Of a DNA stretch of 64,000 nt, positions 23,431-32,613 are shown piece after piece. Origin of the DNA: Streptomyces sp. V1I1 (GTDB lineage: Bacteria > Actinomycetota > Actinomycetes > Streptomycetales > Streptomycetaceae); the NCBI RefSeq assembly GCF_030817355.1, contig NZ_JAUSZH010000001.1:2722501-2786500 (forward strand). Direction: 5' to 3'. Position 1 is the first letter of the stretch. The number at the start of each line of letters is the position of its first letter. The position numbers were made by a program, and so were the translations under genes. The notes beneath the pieces were generated by a model. That model saw only the letters and a program-made list of their open reading frames with translations. It was not told the origin of the DNA and did not search any database.

Positions 23431-24900
23431 CTACTGCTTCTGCGCCTGTACGGGTACGTCGAGGACGACCCTGGTGCCCCGCACGGGGGCCGGGACCATG
23501 TCGAACGTTCCGCCCAATTCCCCCTCCACCAGGGTCCGTACGATCTGCAGACCCAGATTGCCGGTCTGCTGGGGGTCGAAGCCCTCGGGCAGTCCGCGCC
23601 CGTCGTCCTGGACGGTGATCAGTAGCCGGCTGTCCGTGCGCTGATCGCCACGTACGGCCGCGACCTCCACCGATCCGTGCTCCCCCTGCGCGAAGGCGTG
23701 CTCCAGGGCGTTCTGCAGCACCTCGGTCAGGACCATCGCGAGCGGGGTGGCCACCTCGGCGTCGAGGATGCCGAAACGGCCCGTACGGCGGCACTCGACC
23801 TTGCCCGGGGAGATCTCGGAGACCATCGCGATGACCCGGTCGGCGATCTCGTCGAACTCCACGCGCTCGTCCAGGTTCTGGGAGAGGGTCTCGTGGACGA
23901 TCGCGATCGAACCGACGCGCCGCACCGCCTCATTGAGCGCCTCGCGGCCGCGTACGGAATCCATCCGGCGGGACTGCAGCCGCAACAGGGCCGCGACCGT
24001 CTGGAGGTTGTTCTTCACCCGGTGGTGGATCTCCCGGATGGTCGCGTCCTTGGTGATCAACTCACGCTCACGGCGGCGGAGTTCGGTGACGTCGCGGCAG
24101 AGTACGAGAGAACCGATCCGGGTGCCCTTGGGCTTGAGCGGGATGGCGCGCAGCTGGATGACGCCGCCGTTGCCCTCGACCTCGGTCTCACGGGGGGCAT
24201 AGCCGCTGGCGAGTTTGACCAGGGCCTCGTCGACGGGGCCGCGGGACGGGGCGAGTTCGGCGGTGATCTGGCCGAGGTGGTGTCCGACGAGGTCGGAGGC
24301 GAGGCCGAGGCGGTGGTATGCGGAGAGGCCGTTGGGGCTGGCGTACTGCACGACGCCGTCCGCGTCGAGCCGGATCAGCCCGTCGCCGACGCGCGGGGAA
24401 GCGTCCATGTCGACTTGTTGCCCGGGGAAGGGGAAGGAGCCGGCGGCGATCATCTGGGCGAGGTCGGAGGCGCTCTGGAGGTAGGTGAGCTCCAGCCGGC
24501 TGGGCGTACGGACGGTAAGGAGGTTGGTGTTCCTGGCGATGACGCCGAGGACGCGGCCCTCGCGGCGTACGGGGATGGACTCGACCCGTACCGGAACCTC
24601 CTCGCGCCACTCCGGGTCGCCCTCGCGCACGATCCGCCCCTCGTCGAGCGCGGCGTCGAGCAGCGGACGCCGGCCACGGGGAACGAGATGGCCGACCATG
24701 TCGTCCTGGTAGGAGGTGGGGCCGGTGTTGGGGCGCATCTGGGCGACGGAGACGAAGCGGGTGCCGTCGCGGGTGGGGACCCACAGGACGAGGTCGGCGA
24801 AGGAGAGGTCGGAGAGCAACTGCCACTCCGAGACCAGCAGATGCAGCCACTCGAGGTCGGATTCACTGAGGGCTGTGTGCTGGTGTACGAGGTCGTTCAT
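23431..24900 (-). CDS. Soluble PdtaS-type sensor histidine kinase (GAF-PAS-HisKA_2)
   Basis: The 489-residue cytosolic kinase has an N-terminal GAF-like domain (about 1-145), a PAS domain (about 165-280), then the HisKA_2 dimerisation box IREIHHRVKNNLQTVAALL with the phospho-accepting His. A HATPase_c domain follows with the N-box VLTEVLQNALEHAF and G-box VQDDGRGLPEGF. This is the architecture of mycobacterial PdtaS, which signals to the ANTAR RNA-binding regulator PdtaR. No response regulator is adjacent, so it is an orphan kinase. No transmembrane segment is seen. A DasR-type operator lies about 110 bp upstream. Confidence 0.9.
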   Translation of the reverse strand: MNDLVHQHTALSESDLEWLHLLVSEWQLLSDLSFADLVLWVPTRDGTRFVSVAQMRPNTGPTSYQDDMVGHLVPRGRRPLLDAALDEGRIVREGDPEWREEVPVRVESIPVRREGRVLGVIARNTNLLTVRTPSRLELTYLQSASDLAQMIAAGSFPFPGQQVDMDASPRVGDGLIRLDADGVVQYASPNGLSAYHRLGLASDLVGHHLGQITAELAPSRGPVDEALVKLASGYAPRETEVEGNGGVIQLRAIPLKPKGTRIGSLVLCRDVTELRRRERELITKDATIREIHHRVKNNLQTVAALLRLQSRRMDSVRGREALNEAVRRVGSIAIVHETLSQNLDERVEFDEIADRVIAMVSEISPGKVECRRTGRFGILDAEVATPLAMVLTEVLQNALEHAFAQGEHGSVEVAAVRGDQRTDSRLLITVQDDGRGLPEGFDPQQTGNLGLQIVRTLVEGELGGTFDMVPAPVRGTRVVLDVPVQAQKQ

Positions 24901-25008
24901 GGAGGGCACATCTGCGAGCGTACCTGCGAGGTGAACCGGCTGAGTTGCCCGGCCGTGCTGGAGGATGGGCCGAGAAGTAAGCTCTGCAGATGGATGGACA
25001 GCGGAGAA

Positions 25009-25020
25009 TGGTCTAGTCCA
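25009..25020. promoter_or_regulatory. dre-like DasR operator upstream of the PdtaS-type kinase
   Basis: TGGTCTAGTCCA differs at one base from the ideal DasR-responsive palindrome TGGTCTAGACCA. It lies 109 bp upstream of the kinase start. A TTTACA on the minus strand just upstream (around 25027-25033) could be a -35 element, so bound DasR would block it. Confidence 0.55.
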
Positions 25021-25395
25021 CAATGATTGTGTAAAGCCTCCATCCTCCCCGCACAGGAGGGTGGAACGAGGTACCCGGCGCTCTCTGCCCTGACTGCGCC
25101 GAGACCTCCGATACGGCCGCGCGGACCGCACACCTGCCGGCCGGAGCAACTCCGGGCTGCGGTGCCGGACGGGTTGAGGGTCCCGTCAGGCGCCGCGGCC
25201 CGCGGGTGCGTGCGGCTACTTTTACTCGCGGCTTCGCCGCTCGAGGCTCCCCCCGGCCCCACAGCGCCCGCGGCGCGCGAAGCGCCGCGGCACCTCCTGG
25301 CGCCCGCCCCCGCACACACGCGCCAATTGCGCGGCGTAGTGGCCGAAGCGCGCCGGAGGCGCGGCACCGTTCGCGCGCGGAGCGTCGCGAAGCAG

Positions 25396-25425
25396 GGGTG
25401 TGGGGGAACCCCGTTCCCCACACCT
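25396..25425 (-). terminator. Hairpin downstream of the SIS-domain gene
   Basis: GGTGTGGGGGAAC (25397-25409) pairs with GTTCCCCACACC (25413-25424) with one bulged G and a 3-nt loop. It lies about 40 bp past the stop of the leftward SIS-domain gene. Confidence 0.55.
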
Positions 25426-25466
25426 CGGGCGGGCGGGTGGGCAAGCCCCCGGCACCACCGCCCCGC

Positions 25467-26513
25467 TCAGCGCGTTTCCGTGACCTTTGCCAGTGCCCTC
25501 GGCGCGTCCGGGTCCTGGCCGCGGGCGATCGTCACCTCGTACGCCAGGAGTTGCAGCGGGAGAATCTCCAGGATCGGCTGGAGCTCCTCCGGAACCCCGT
25601 CCGTCGGGAGGACGAAGCCCGCCGAAGCCGCCTCGACCTGGGGAGCCGGGCCCACCACCACCAGGTCCGCGCCGCGGCCGCGGAGGCGGTCGAGGACCGG
25701 CTGGAGGGCCTCGCCGCCCTTGCCGTCCGTGACCACCGCGATGACCGGGGAGATGTTGTCCACCATCGCCAGCGGGCCGTGCAGCAGGTCCGCGCCGGAG
25801 TACGCGAGCGCCGGGATGTAGCTCGTCTCCATCAGCTTCAGCGCGGCCTCCTTCGCCGTGGGGTAGCCGTAGCCCCGCGACGTGATGACCATCCGCTCGG
25901 CGAAGCGGTAGCGGGACGCCAGCTGCCGTACCTCGTCCTGGCGGGACAGCACCTGCGACGCCAGGTCCGGCAGCACCTTCGCCGCCGCGCCGTCGCCGCC
26001 CCGCAGCCCTTCCACGAAGAGATAGAGCGCCAGCAGCGACGCGGTGTACGTCTTCGTCGCCGGGAGAGCCTTCTCCGGCCCTGCCAGGATGTCGATGTGG
26101 AATTCGGAGACCGCCGCCAGCGGGGAGTCCGGGTTGTTGGTGACCGCCAGCGTGACCGCGCCCGCCTCGCGCGCCGCCTTCGTCGAGGCCACCAGGTCCG
26201 GTGAGCCGCCGGACTGGCTGACCGTGACGACCAGGACGTCGGTCAGGTCCGGACGCGCGCCGTACGCCGTCGTCGTGGACATGGAGGTCAGCCCGCACGG
26301 CAGACCCAGCTGGATCTCCAGCAGGTACTTCGCGTACAGCGCGGCGTTGTCGGACGTGCCGCGCGCGGTCAGCAGCACGAACCGCGGGCTCCGCGCCGCG
26401 ATCGCCGTCGCCACCTCGCGGATCCTCGGCGCGCCCTCCTGAAGGATGCGCCGCAGCACCGCGGGCTGCTCTGCCATCTCACCGGCCATGATCCGGCCCG
26501 GCTTCTCGGACAT
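25467..26513 (-). CDS. SIS-domain amino-sugar phosphate isomerase/deaminase (GlmS-C / NagB-II-like)
   Basis: The 348-residue protein consists of two SIS domains and lacks the N-terminal glutaminase domain of GlmS. Visible are LLTARGTSDNAALYAKYLLE, a sugar-phosphate loop SQSGGSPDLV, TKTYTASLLALYL, ERMVITSRGYGYPTAKEAALKLME and a C-terminal EILPLQLLAYEVTIARGQDPD(A)PRALAKVTETR-type ending as in GlmS. It probably acts on glucosamine-6-phosphate, deaminating or isomerising it to fructose-6-phosphate, which fits GlcNAc catabolism downstream of DasABC and DasD. The start at 26513 is chosen for GGAGG 8 nt upstream; 26528 and 26546 are alternatives. Confidence 0.85.
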   Translation of the reverse strand: MSEKPGRIMAGEMAEQPAVLRRILQEGAPRIREVATAIAARSPRFVLLTARGTSDNAALYAKYLLEIQLGLPCGLTSMSTTTAYGARPDLTDVLVVTVSQSGGSPDLVASTKAAREAGAVTLAVTNNPDSPLAAVSEFHIDILAGPEKALPATKTYTASLLALYLFVEGLRGGDGAAAKVLPDLASQVLSRQDEVRQLASRYRFAERMVITSRGYGYPTAKEAALKLMETSYIPALAYSGADLLHGPLAMVDNISPVIAVVTDGKGGEALQPVLDRLRGRGADLVVVGPAPQVEAASAGFVLPTDGVPEELQPILEILPLQLLAYEVTIARGQDPDAPRALAKVTETR

Positions 26514-26558
26514 GCGGGGTGCCTCCATGTGGCATTCCTTGTGCACGGTCCGCGTCGG

Positions 26559-28127
26559 TCAGGCCCCGGCGCCCTTGCCGGTGATGACCTCCGCGGCGGC
26601 CCGTCCGCAGACGCGAGCGGCGCCATGGGTCGCGATGTGCAGGGCACCCCTCGGCTCCGCCCGGTCCACACCCATCTCGACCACGACCGTGTCGGGCCGG
26701 GCTGCGATCAGGGCGTCCAGAGCGTCCGCCATCCAGGGGTGGCGGTGAACGTCGCGTACTACAGCGATGATCCTACGGTCCGCCGCAGCAGCCAGCACAT
26801 TTCCGACCAAGCCGGAGGTCTCGGTTGCGCTGTCGTATGTGCCGGTCTCGGTGCCGGGCAGGATCGCGGTCAGCTCCGCCGCCACTCCCCACGGGGTCTC
26901 GTCCCCCACCGCGATGTTCGCGACCGGGGCGAAGGCGGCGACATAGGGGGCGACCGCCACCGGCTCGTACGGCAGCTGTCCCACCGTCACCCGTACCGCC
27001 CGGCGTGCCGCGATCAGCCCGATGTCGGTGCCAGGCGCGCTCCCGGCCCCTGGCTGCGCCGCGGTGACCCCGGTCTCCGAAGCCGCGCCCGGCTCCGCTG
27101 CGGCCACCCTGGCCCCCCGCGTCCACTCGGCGAGCGCGCGTACCCGCGCCGCCGCGTCGGCCAGCCGCTCCTCGGGCAGTTCGCCGTCCCGTACCGCCGT
27201 GACCAGCGCGTCGCGCAGTCGCAGTACCGTCTCCTCGTCGGCCAGGCCGCCGCCGACGCAAATCGCGTCGGCTCCCGCGGCGATCGCGAGGACGGAGCCA
27301 CGCTCGATGCCGTACGCCGCCGAGATGGCCTGCATCTCCATGCCGTCGGTGACGATCAGGCCCTCGTAGCCCAACTCCTCGCGCAGCAGACCGGTGAGGA
27401 TCTGCGGGCTCAGTGTCGCCGGGCGGTTCGGGTCGAGCGCGGGAAGCAGAATGTGCGCGCTCATCACCGCTTTGGAACCCGCCGCGATCGCCGCGCGGAA
27501 AGGCACCAGCTCACGTGCGTGCAGAGTGTCTGGATCCACACCGATGCGGGGCAGCGCGTGGTGCGAGTCCACATTGGTGTCGCCGTGCCCGGGGAAGTGC
27601 TTGGTGCAGGCGGCGACTCCGGCCGCCTGGAGTCCTTCGATGTACGCGGCGGTGTGCCGGGCGGCGAGCGTGGTGTCGGCGCCGAACGACCGTACGCCGA
27701 TGACCGGGTTGTTCGGGTTGGAGTTGATGTCCGCGGAGGGTGCCCAGTTGAGGTCGACCCCGCATTCGGCGAGCCGGCGGCCCAGTTCACGCGCGACGGC
27801 CCGGGTGAGCTCCGTATCGTCCACCACCCCCAGCGCGTAGTTCCCGGGGAAGGAAGAACCGTTTCGCACCTCAAGGCGCGTGACGTCCCCGCCCTCCTCG
27901 TCGATCGCGACGAGCACATCGTCCCGTTCGGCCCGCAGCTGCGCGGTGAGCGCGGCCAGTTGGCCGGGCGAGGCGATGTTGCGGCCGAACAGGCCGACGG
28001 CCGAGAGGCCTTCGCCGATCCGGCGCAGCAGCCACTCGGGGGCGGTGGTGCCGATGAAACCCGGCTGGAGGACGGCGAGGGCGTCGCGGGTCAGGGTGTC
28101 CGAGGATCCACGTACGAGAGTGGTCAT
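26559..28127 (-). CDS. dasD: Intracellular beta-N-acetylglucosaminidase, GH3 family (DasD)
   Basis: This enzyme hydrolyses imported chitobiose to GlcNAc. The 522-residue protein has a GH3 N-terminal barrel: GLFGRNIASPGQL, IDEEGGDVTRL, NWAPSADINSNPNNPVIGVRSFG, the family signature CTKHFPGHGDTNVDSHHALP containing the Asp/His acid-base loop, and the nucleophile Asp in LIVTDGMEMQAI. No signal peptide is present, so it is cytosolic. It lies 9 bp downstream of dasC and is probably cotranscribed with dasABC. The C-terminal ~180 residues are a degenerate second domain. Confidence 0.9.
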   Translation of the reverse strand: MTTLVRGSSDTLTRDALAVLQPGFIGTTAPEWLLRRIGEGLSAVGLFGRNIASPGQLAALTAQLRAERDDVLVAIDEEGGDVTRLEVRNGSSFPGNYALGVVDDTELTRAVARELGRRLAECGVDLNWAPSADINSNPNNPVIGVRSFGADTTLAARHTAAYIEGLQAAGVAACTKHFPGHGDTNVDSHHALPRIGVDPDTLHARELVPFRAAIAAGSKAVMSAHILLPALDPNRPATLSPQILTGLLREELGYEGLIVTDGMEMQAISAAYGIERGSVLAIAAGADAICVGGGLADEETVLRLRDALVTAVRDGELPEERLADAAARVRALAEWTRGARVAAAEPGAASETGVTAAQPGAGSAPGTDIGLIAARRAVRVTVGQLPYEPVAVAPYVAAFAPVANIAVGDETPWGVAAELTAILPGTETGTYDSATETSGLVGNVLAAAADRRIIAVVRDVHRHPWMADALDALIAARPDTVVVEMGVDRAEPRGALHIATHGAARVCGRAAAEVITGKGAGA

Positions 28128-28136
28128 GAGGCGGCG

Positions 28137-29027
28137 TTATCCCTTCACTGCACCGGAGGTGAGACCCGCCGCCATCTTCTTCTGGATGAACATGAAGAAG
28201 GCCACGACAGGGATGGCGATGAGCGTCGAGGCGGCCATCAGGGCGCCGTAGTCCACACCACGAGAGGTGGTGAAGTTCGCCAGCCACACGTTCAGCGTGT
28301 ACTTGTCGTTGTCCTGGAGAACGACGTACGCGAGGAGGTACTCGTTCCAGGCGTTGATCAGCGAGTAGATGGACGCCGCGGCGAGGCCGGGGGCGAGCAG
28401 CGGGAAGACGATCCGCCAGAAGGCGCCCATCTGGCTGCAGCCGTCCACCATCGCGGACTCCTCGAGCTCCTTCGGGATGTTGATCACGAAGCCGCGGATC
28501 ATCCAGGTCGCGAAGGGCAGCGTGGAGACGAGGTAGATGATGATGACGCCCCAGTACTCGTTCAGCGCGCCGAGGTCGTTGAGCTGGAGGTAGATGGGGA
28601 TCAGCATCGCGGTCGGCGGCAGCAGCTGGACCAGGATGAGGACGATCATGAAGCCCTTGCGGCCGAAGAACCGGAAGCGGCCTATCGCGTACGCGGCGAT
28701 GGTGGCCATGAGCATGGCGCCGACCACCGCGGTGACGCAGATGATCAGGCTGGACTTGACCGCCGTACCGAAGTTGGCGTAATCCATCGCGCGGCTGAAG
28801 TTGTCGAAGGTGACCGACGACGGCCACAGCGTCTGGTCGTAGCTGCGGATCTCGGCGTTGGGCCGCAGGGCGCTGATGACGAGCCAGTACACCGGGAAGA
28901 TCATGACCACGAAGGTCAGCAGCCCGATGACGTTGTAGACGGTCCGGCTCTTTTTCCTGCGGTCGGGCTTGAGGATCTGGGCGGCCTTGGGGGCAGGGGC
29001 CTTCAGGGCGGAGGTGGTGGCGCTCAC
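28137..29027 (-). CDS. dasC: Chito-oligosaccharide ABC transporter permease DasC
   Basis: The 296-residue MalG-type permease has six membrane segments and the ATPase-coupling EAA loop ELEESAMVDGCSQMGAFWRIVFPL. With DasB it forms the channel for N,N'-diacetylchitobiose. The GTG start overlaps the dasB stop (GTGA), so the two are translationally coupled. No ATPase gene is present in the cluster. In Streptomyces the shared ATPase MsiK, encoded elsewhere, energises DasABC. Confidence 0.93.
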   Translation of the reverse strand: MSATTSALKAPAPKAAQILKPDRRKKSRTVYNVIGLLTFVVMIFPVYWLVISALRPNAEIRSYDQTLWPSSVTFDNFSRAMDYANFGTAVKSSLIICVTAVVGAMLMATIAAYAIGRFRFFGRKGFMIVLILVQLLPPTAMLIPIYLQLNDLGALNEYWGVIIIYLVSTLPFATWMIRGFVINIPKELEESAMVDGCSQMGAFWRIVFPLLAPGLAAASIYSLINAWNEYLLAYVVLQDNDKYTLNVWLANFTTSRGVDYGALMAASTLIAIPVVAFFMFIQKKMAAGLTSGAVKG

Positions 29028-30016
29028 TCGACCTCTCCGATCTTGAGCAGCTGGCGCAGGTAGTACACGGCGACGCCGGACAGCAGCAGCACCGTGATCA
29101 GCGAGATGGCGGCGCCCTGGCTGAAGGAGTTGGACTCGAAGGCCTTGTTGAAGGCGTAGAGACCGAGCACCTCGTACTCGGGCTCGGGCTTGGTGCCGCG
29201 CATCAGCCAGACCTGGCCGAGGACGTTGAAGTCCCAGATCACCGAGAGGGTGGCGACCATCTGGAAGACCGGCTTGATGACCGGGAAGACGACATAGCGG
29301 AAGTTGCCGAACGCGCCGACGCCGTCGATGGCCGCGGCCTCCTCCAGCTCCTTGGGCACCTGGGTGAGGGCCGCGTAGAGCGTGATGGCGACGAACGGAA
29401 TGGCGCCCCAGACGACGACGGCGCCGATGACCAGGAAGCCCTGCTTGGCGTCGAGGAACCAGTTGTGGCCCTGGAAGTCCAGTCCGAGGTACTTCGTGAG
29501 GACCATGTTCGCGACGCCGTAGTCGGAGTCGGCGAACCAGCGGAAGATCGAGGCGGCGACCATCAGCGGGATCGACCAGGCCGCGATCAGCCCGGCGGTC
29601 ACCAGCAGCCGGACCCAGGTGGACATCCGCTGCATCATCAGCGAGATCGCCAGGCCGAAGGCGAGGGTGACGACCACACAGGCGGCCATGAAGACGACGG
29701 TCAGCACGACCGAGTCCCAGAAGGCCGGGTCACCGAAGATGCTGGAGAACTGCTCGAAGCCCACCCACGGTGCGGCCTCGCCGGTCCACAGCTCGCGGCG
29801 GCCGACGTCCTGGAAGGACATGATCGTCGTCTTGATCAGCGGCCACACGAAGACGGCGGCGATCGCGACGATCGTGGGGCCGATCAGCAGATAGGGCAGC
29901 AGTGCGCCGGCCTTCCGCGGCGCGCGACCGCTCTTGGCCGGCTCTGGGCCGAGGACATCGGGGTGCCGCTGGACGGGCACCGCCGGTTCGACTGCTTTCG
30001 TTTCGGCGGCACTCAT
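29024..30016 (-). CDS. dasB: Chito-oligosaccharide ABC transporter permease DasB
   Basis: The 330-residue MalF-type permease has a charged N-terminal tail of about 50 residues, six membrane segments starting at LLPYLLIGPTIVAIAAVFVW, and the EAA loop ELEEAAAIDGVGAFGNFRYVVFPV. ATG at 30016 with GGAAGG upstream is preferred over the longer open frame. It lies 97 bp after dasA. A small hairpin (about 30067-30081) in that gap may partly terminate, giving more binding protein than permease. Confidence 0.92.
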   Translation of the reverse strand: MSAAETKAVEPAVPVQRHPDVLGPEPAKSGRAPRKAGALLPYLLIGPTIVAIAAVFVWPLIKTTIMSFQDVGRRELWTGEAAPWVGFEQFSSIFGDPAFWDSVVLTVVFMAACVVVTLAFGLAISLMMQRMSTWVRLLVTAGLIAAWSIPLMVAASIFRWFADSDYGVANMVLTKYLGLDFQGHNWFLDAKQGFLVIGAVVVWGAIPFVAITLYAALTQVPKELEEAAAIDGVGAFGNFRYVVFPVIKPVFQMVATLSVIWDFNVLGQVWLMRGTKPEPEYEVLGLYAFNKAFESNSFSQGAAISLITVLLLSGVAVYYLRQLLKIGEVE

Positions 30017-30112
30017 GGTGCGTGGCCTTCCGTTCGGACTGGTCACCGGAGGGCGGGGCGGCGGGCCCGTGCTGGGCACGGACCGGCCACCCCCGCTGTG
30101 CGATCAGGAGAG

Positions 30113-31411
30113 TCAGGAGCTCTCGTTGATCAGCTTGTCGATCTCCGCGTCGGCCTTCTTGGTGGCTTCCTCGACGGACTTGCCCTTGATGATGTCGAGG
30201 AGCATCAGCTCGAGAACTTCCTTCTTCTCGATCGCGGACCAGCCCGGGGCGATCGGGGTGAACCAGGCGTCCGGCACGGCGTTGGCGATCGGAGCGGTCT
30301 CCGGCTTCGCCTTCAGCGGCTCGAGCTGCTTGGTGTTGTTGGGAAGGATGTTCTTGGCGGCGAGAACCGCCTCGGACTTCTCACTGGTGAACAGTGAGAT
30401 CCACTCCTCGCCCAGGTCCTGGACCTTGGACTTGGAGATGGTGGCGAGGTCGGAGCCGCCGATGAAGGACGGCAGGGCCTTGCCGTCGGGGCCCGGCATA
30501 CCGGCGGTGCCGATCTTGTCCTTCAGCTTGGCGTTGCCGTTGGCCTTGGGGTCGATGACGCTGCCGGCTTCCCAGCCGTTGCCGTAGAGAAGAGCGGTCT
30601 TCTCGTTGGCCATGACGTTGGCGTGGTCCTGCTCGTCCTTGGTCTTGTCGCCGTGGTTGTACTTCTTGACCAGGTCGACGAAGTGCGTGATGCCCTTCTG
30701 CGCCTCCGGCGTGGAGAGCGAGGACTTCCACTCCTTCTTGCCCTCGTCGTACTTGGCGATCTCGCCGCCGTACGCGGCAACGTAGGACATGGCGGCGTAC
30801 CAGTAGCGGCCCGGCAGGTAGAGCGGCGAGAACGCCTTGTCCTTGGTGTTCTTCGCCTGGACCTTGTCGAGGGCGGCGGTGAGCTCGGCCTCGGTGGTGG
30901 GCAGGGCGTCGGAGCCGGTGCCCGCCTTGAACATGTCCTTGTTGTAGATCGCGACACGGGCACCCGCGTAGTAGGGCACGCAGTACTGCTTGCCCTCGTA
31001 TGCGCAGGTGTCCTTGAGGCCCTTGATCCAGGTGTCCGAGTTCTCGTACTTCTTCGGGTCGATCTCGCCGAGAGCGCCGTTGAGGATGTACGTCATCGTC
31101 TCGGTGTTGCCGAGCTCGACCACGTCCGGGAACTTGTCACCGGCGAGCGCGGCGTCCAGCTTCTTGGTCTTGTCCGCCCACTGCTGGTACTGGACATTGA
31201 CCTTGACACCCGGGTACTTCGCGTTGAACTGGCTGTTGACGTCCTTGACCAGCTCGGGCCAGGTGGACTGAGCGTCCGTCATCAGCCAGACGGTCAGCGT
31301 CTCCTTGCGGTCCTTCGGGTCCTTCGCGGCCTTGCTGTCGCTGGAGCCGCACGCCGCGACCGAAGCCGCCATCGCTGCCACACCTACCGCGGCTATGAGC
31401 TTGCGCTTCAC
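30113..31411 (-). CDS. dasA: Chitobiose-binding lipoprotein DasA
   Basis: This extracytoplasmic sugar receptor initiates DasABC uptake of N,N'-diacetylchitobiose. The 432-residue precursor has a lipoprotein signal with lipobox VAAC (Cys21), then the family 1 binding-protein fold: ETLTVWLMTDAQ, FNAKYPGVKVNVQYQQWAD, KFPDVVELGNTETM, PYYAGARVAIYNKDMF, NEKTALLYGNGWEAG. The product of a strong promoter with two dre sites, it should be repressed by DasR and induced when GlcN-6-P releases DasR. In S. coelicolor, dasA links chitin sensing to development. Confidence 0.95.
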   Translation of the reverse strand: MKRKLIAAVGVAAMAASVAACGSSDSKAAKDPKDRKETLTVWLMTDAQSTWPELVKDVNSQFNAKYPGVKVNVQYQQWADKTKKLDAALAGDKFPDVVELGNTETMTYILNGALGEIDPKKYENSDTWIKGLKDTCAYEGKQYCVPYYAGARVAIYNKDMFKAGTGSDALPTTEAELTAALDKVQAKNTKDKAFSPLYLPGRYWYAAMSYVAAYGGEIAKYDEGKKEWKSSLSTPEAQKGITHFVDLVKKYNHGDKTKDEQDHANVMANEKTALLYGNGWEAGSVIDPKANGNAKLKDKIGTAGMPGPDGKALPSFIGGSDLATISKSKVQDLGEEWISLFTSEKSEAVLAAKNILPNNTKQLEPLKAKPETAPIANAVPDAWFTPIAPGWSAIEKKEVLELMLLDIIKGKSVEEATKKADAEIDKLINESS

Positions 31412-31523
31412 GCCACCCTCCTCAAGGGATGCAAGAGTTACCCCCCACCACCACCCGGGAGTCGCGCAATACGCAGAGACAGCGCTTCAGGGTCTGCCCG
31501 TGGGGCTGGGACCTGGTCTTTAA

Positions 31524-31535
31524 TGGTTTAGACCA
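31524..31535. promoter_or_regulatory. dre1, DasR operator in the dasA-dasR intergenic region
   Basis: TGGTTTAGACCA is a near-perfect DasR-responsive palindrome. It is embedded in a wider inverted repeat, CTGGTCT (31513-31519) with AGACCAG (31530-31536), which offers an alternative overlapping half-site. It lies 113 bp upstream of dasA. Confidence 0.85.
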
Positions 31536-31548
31536 GTACCCCGGAGCT

Positions 31549-31560
31549 TGGCCTAGACCT
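31549..31560. promoter_or_regulatory. dre2, second DasR operator
   Basis: TGGCCTAGACCT is a weaker dre, centred 25 bp from dre1. It overlaps where the -35 of the dasR promoter would be, since a good -10 TATAAG lies at 31579-31584. This suggests autoregulation of dasR. Confidence 0.7.
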
Positions 31561-31620
31561 TTAGGGGTGTCAAGGGTGTATAAGAAGGGCTGTCGCGTCC
31601 GTTATCGGACCGACACCTGA

Positions 31621-32484
<864 letters not shown>

Positions 32485-32613
32485 CACGACGCCGAGCCGG
32501 GGCCGCAGGACTGACGCGGCTCGGCTGACATCTCGTACCGCACATGGTGTAGCGCAGGTCACATTCCTGCTCTACCGTCCTCCCGTCATCTCATGGGACG
32601 GGAGGACGACCCG

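Larger units (their letters stand above)
24901..25466. other. Non-coding stretch between the histidine kinase and SIS-enzyme genes
   Basis: These 566 bp have no supported gene. Near the kinase end lies a dre-like site at 25009-25020. The rest is extremely GC-rich, with many short imperfect palindromes (around 25265-25400) that open long artefactual frames. A hairpin near 25396-25425 probably terminates the SIS-enzyme transcript. It may be the scar of a lost gene, but no residual homology is recognisable. Confidence 0.5.

Noticed and set aside
25027..25821. Plus-strand 264-codon frame crossing the histidine kinase/SIS-enzyme gap
   Set aside because: It extends antisense through the SIS-enzyme gene, lacks a ribosome site, and is Arg/Pro/Ala-rich with no domain.
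25467..26513. Full glucosamine-6-phosphate synthase (GlmS)
   Set aside because: There is no N-terminal glutaminase domain or Cys2 nucleophile. Only the two SIS domains are present.
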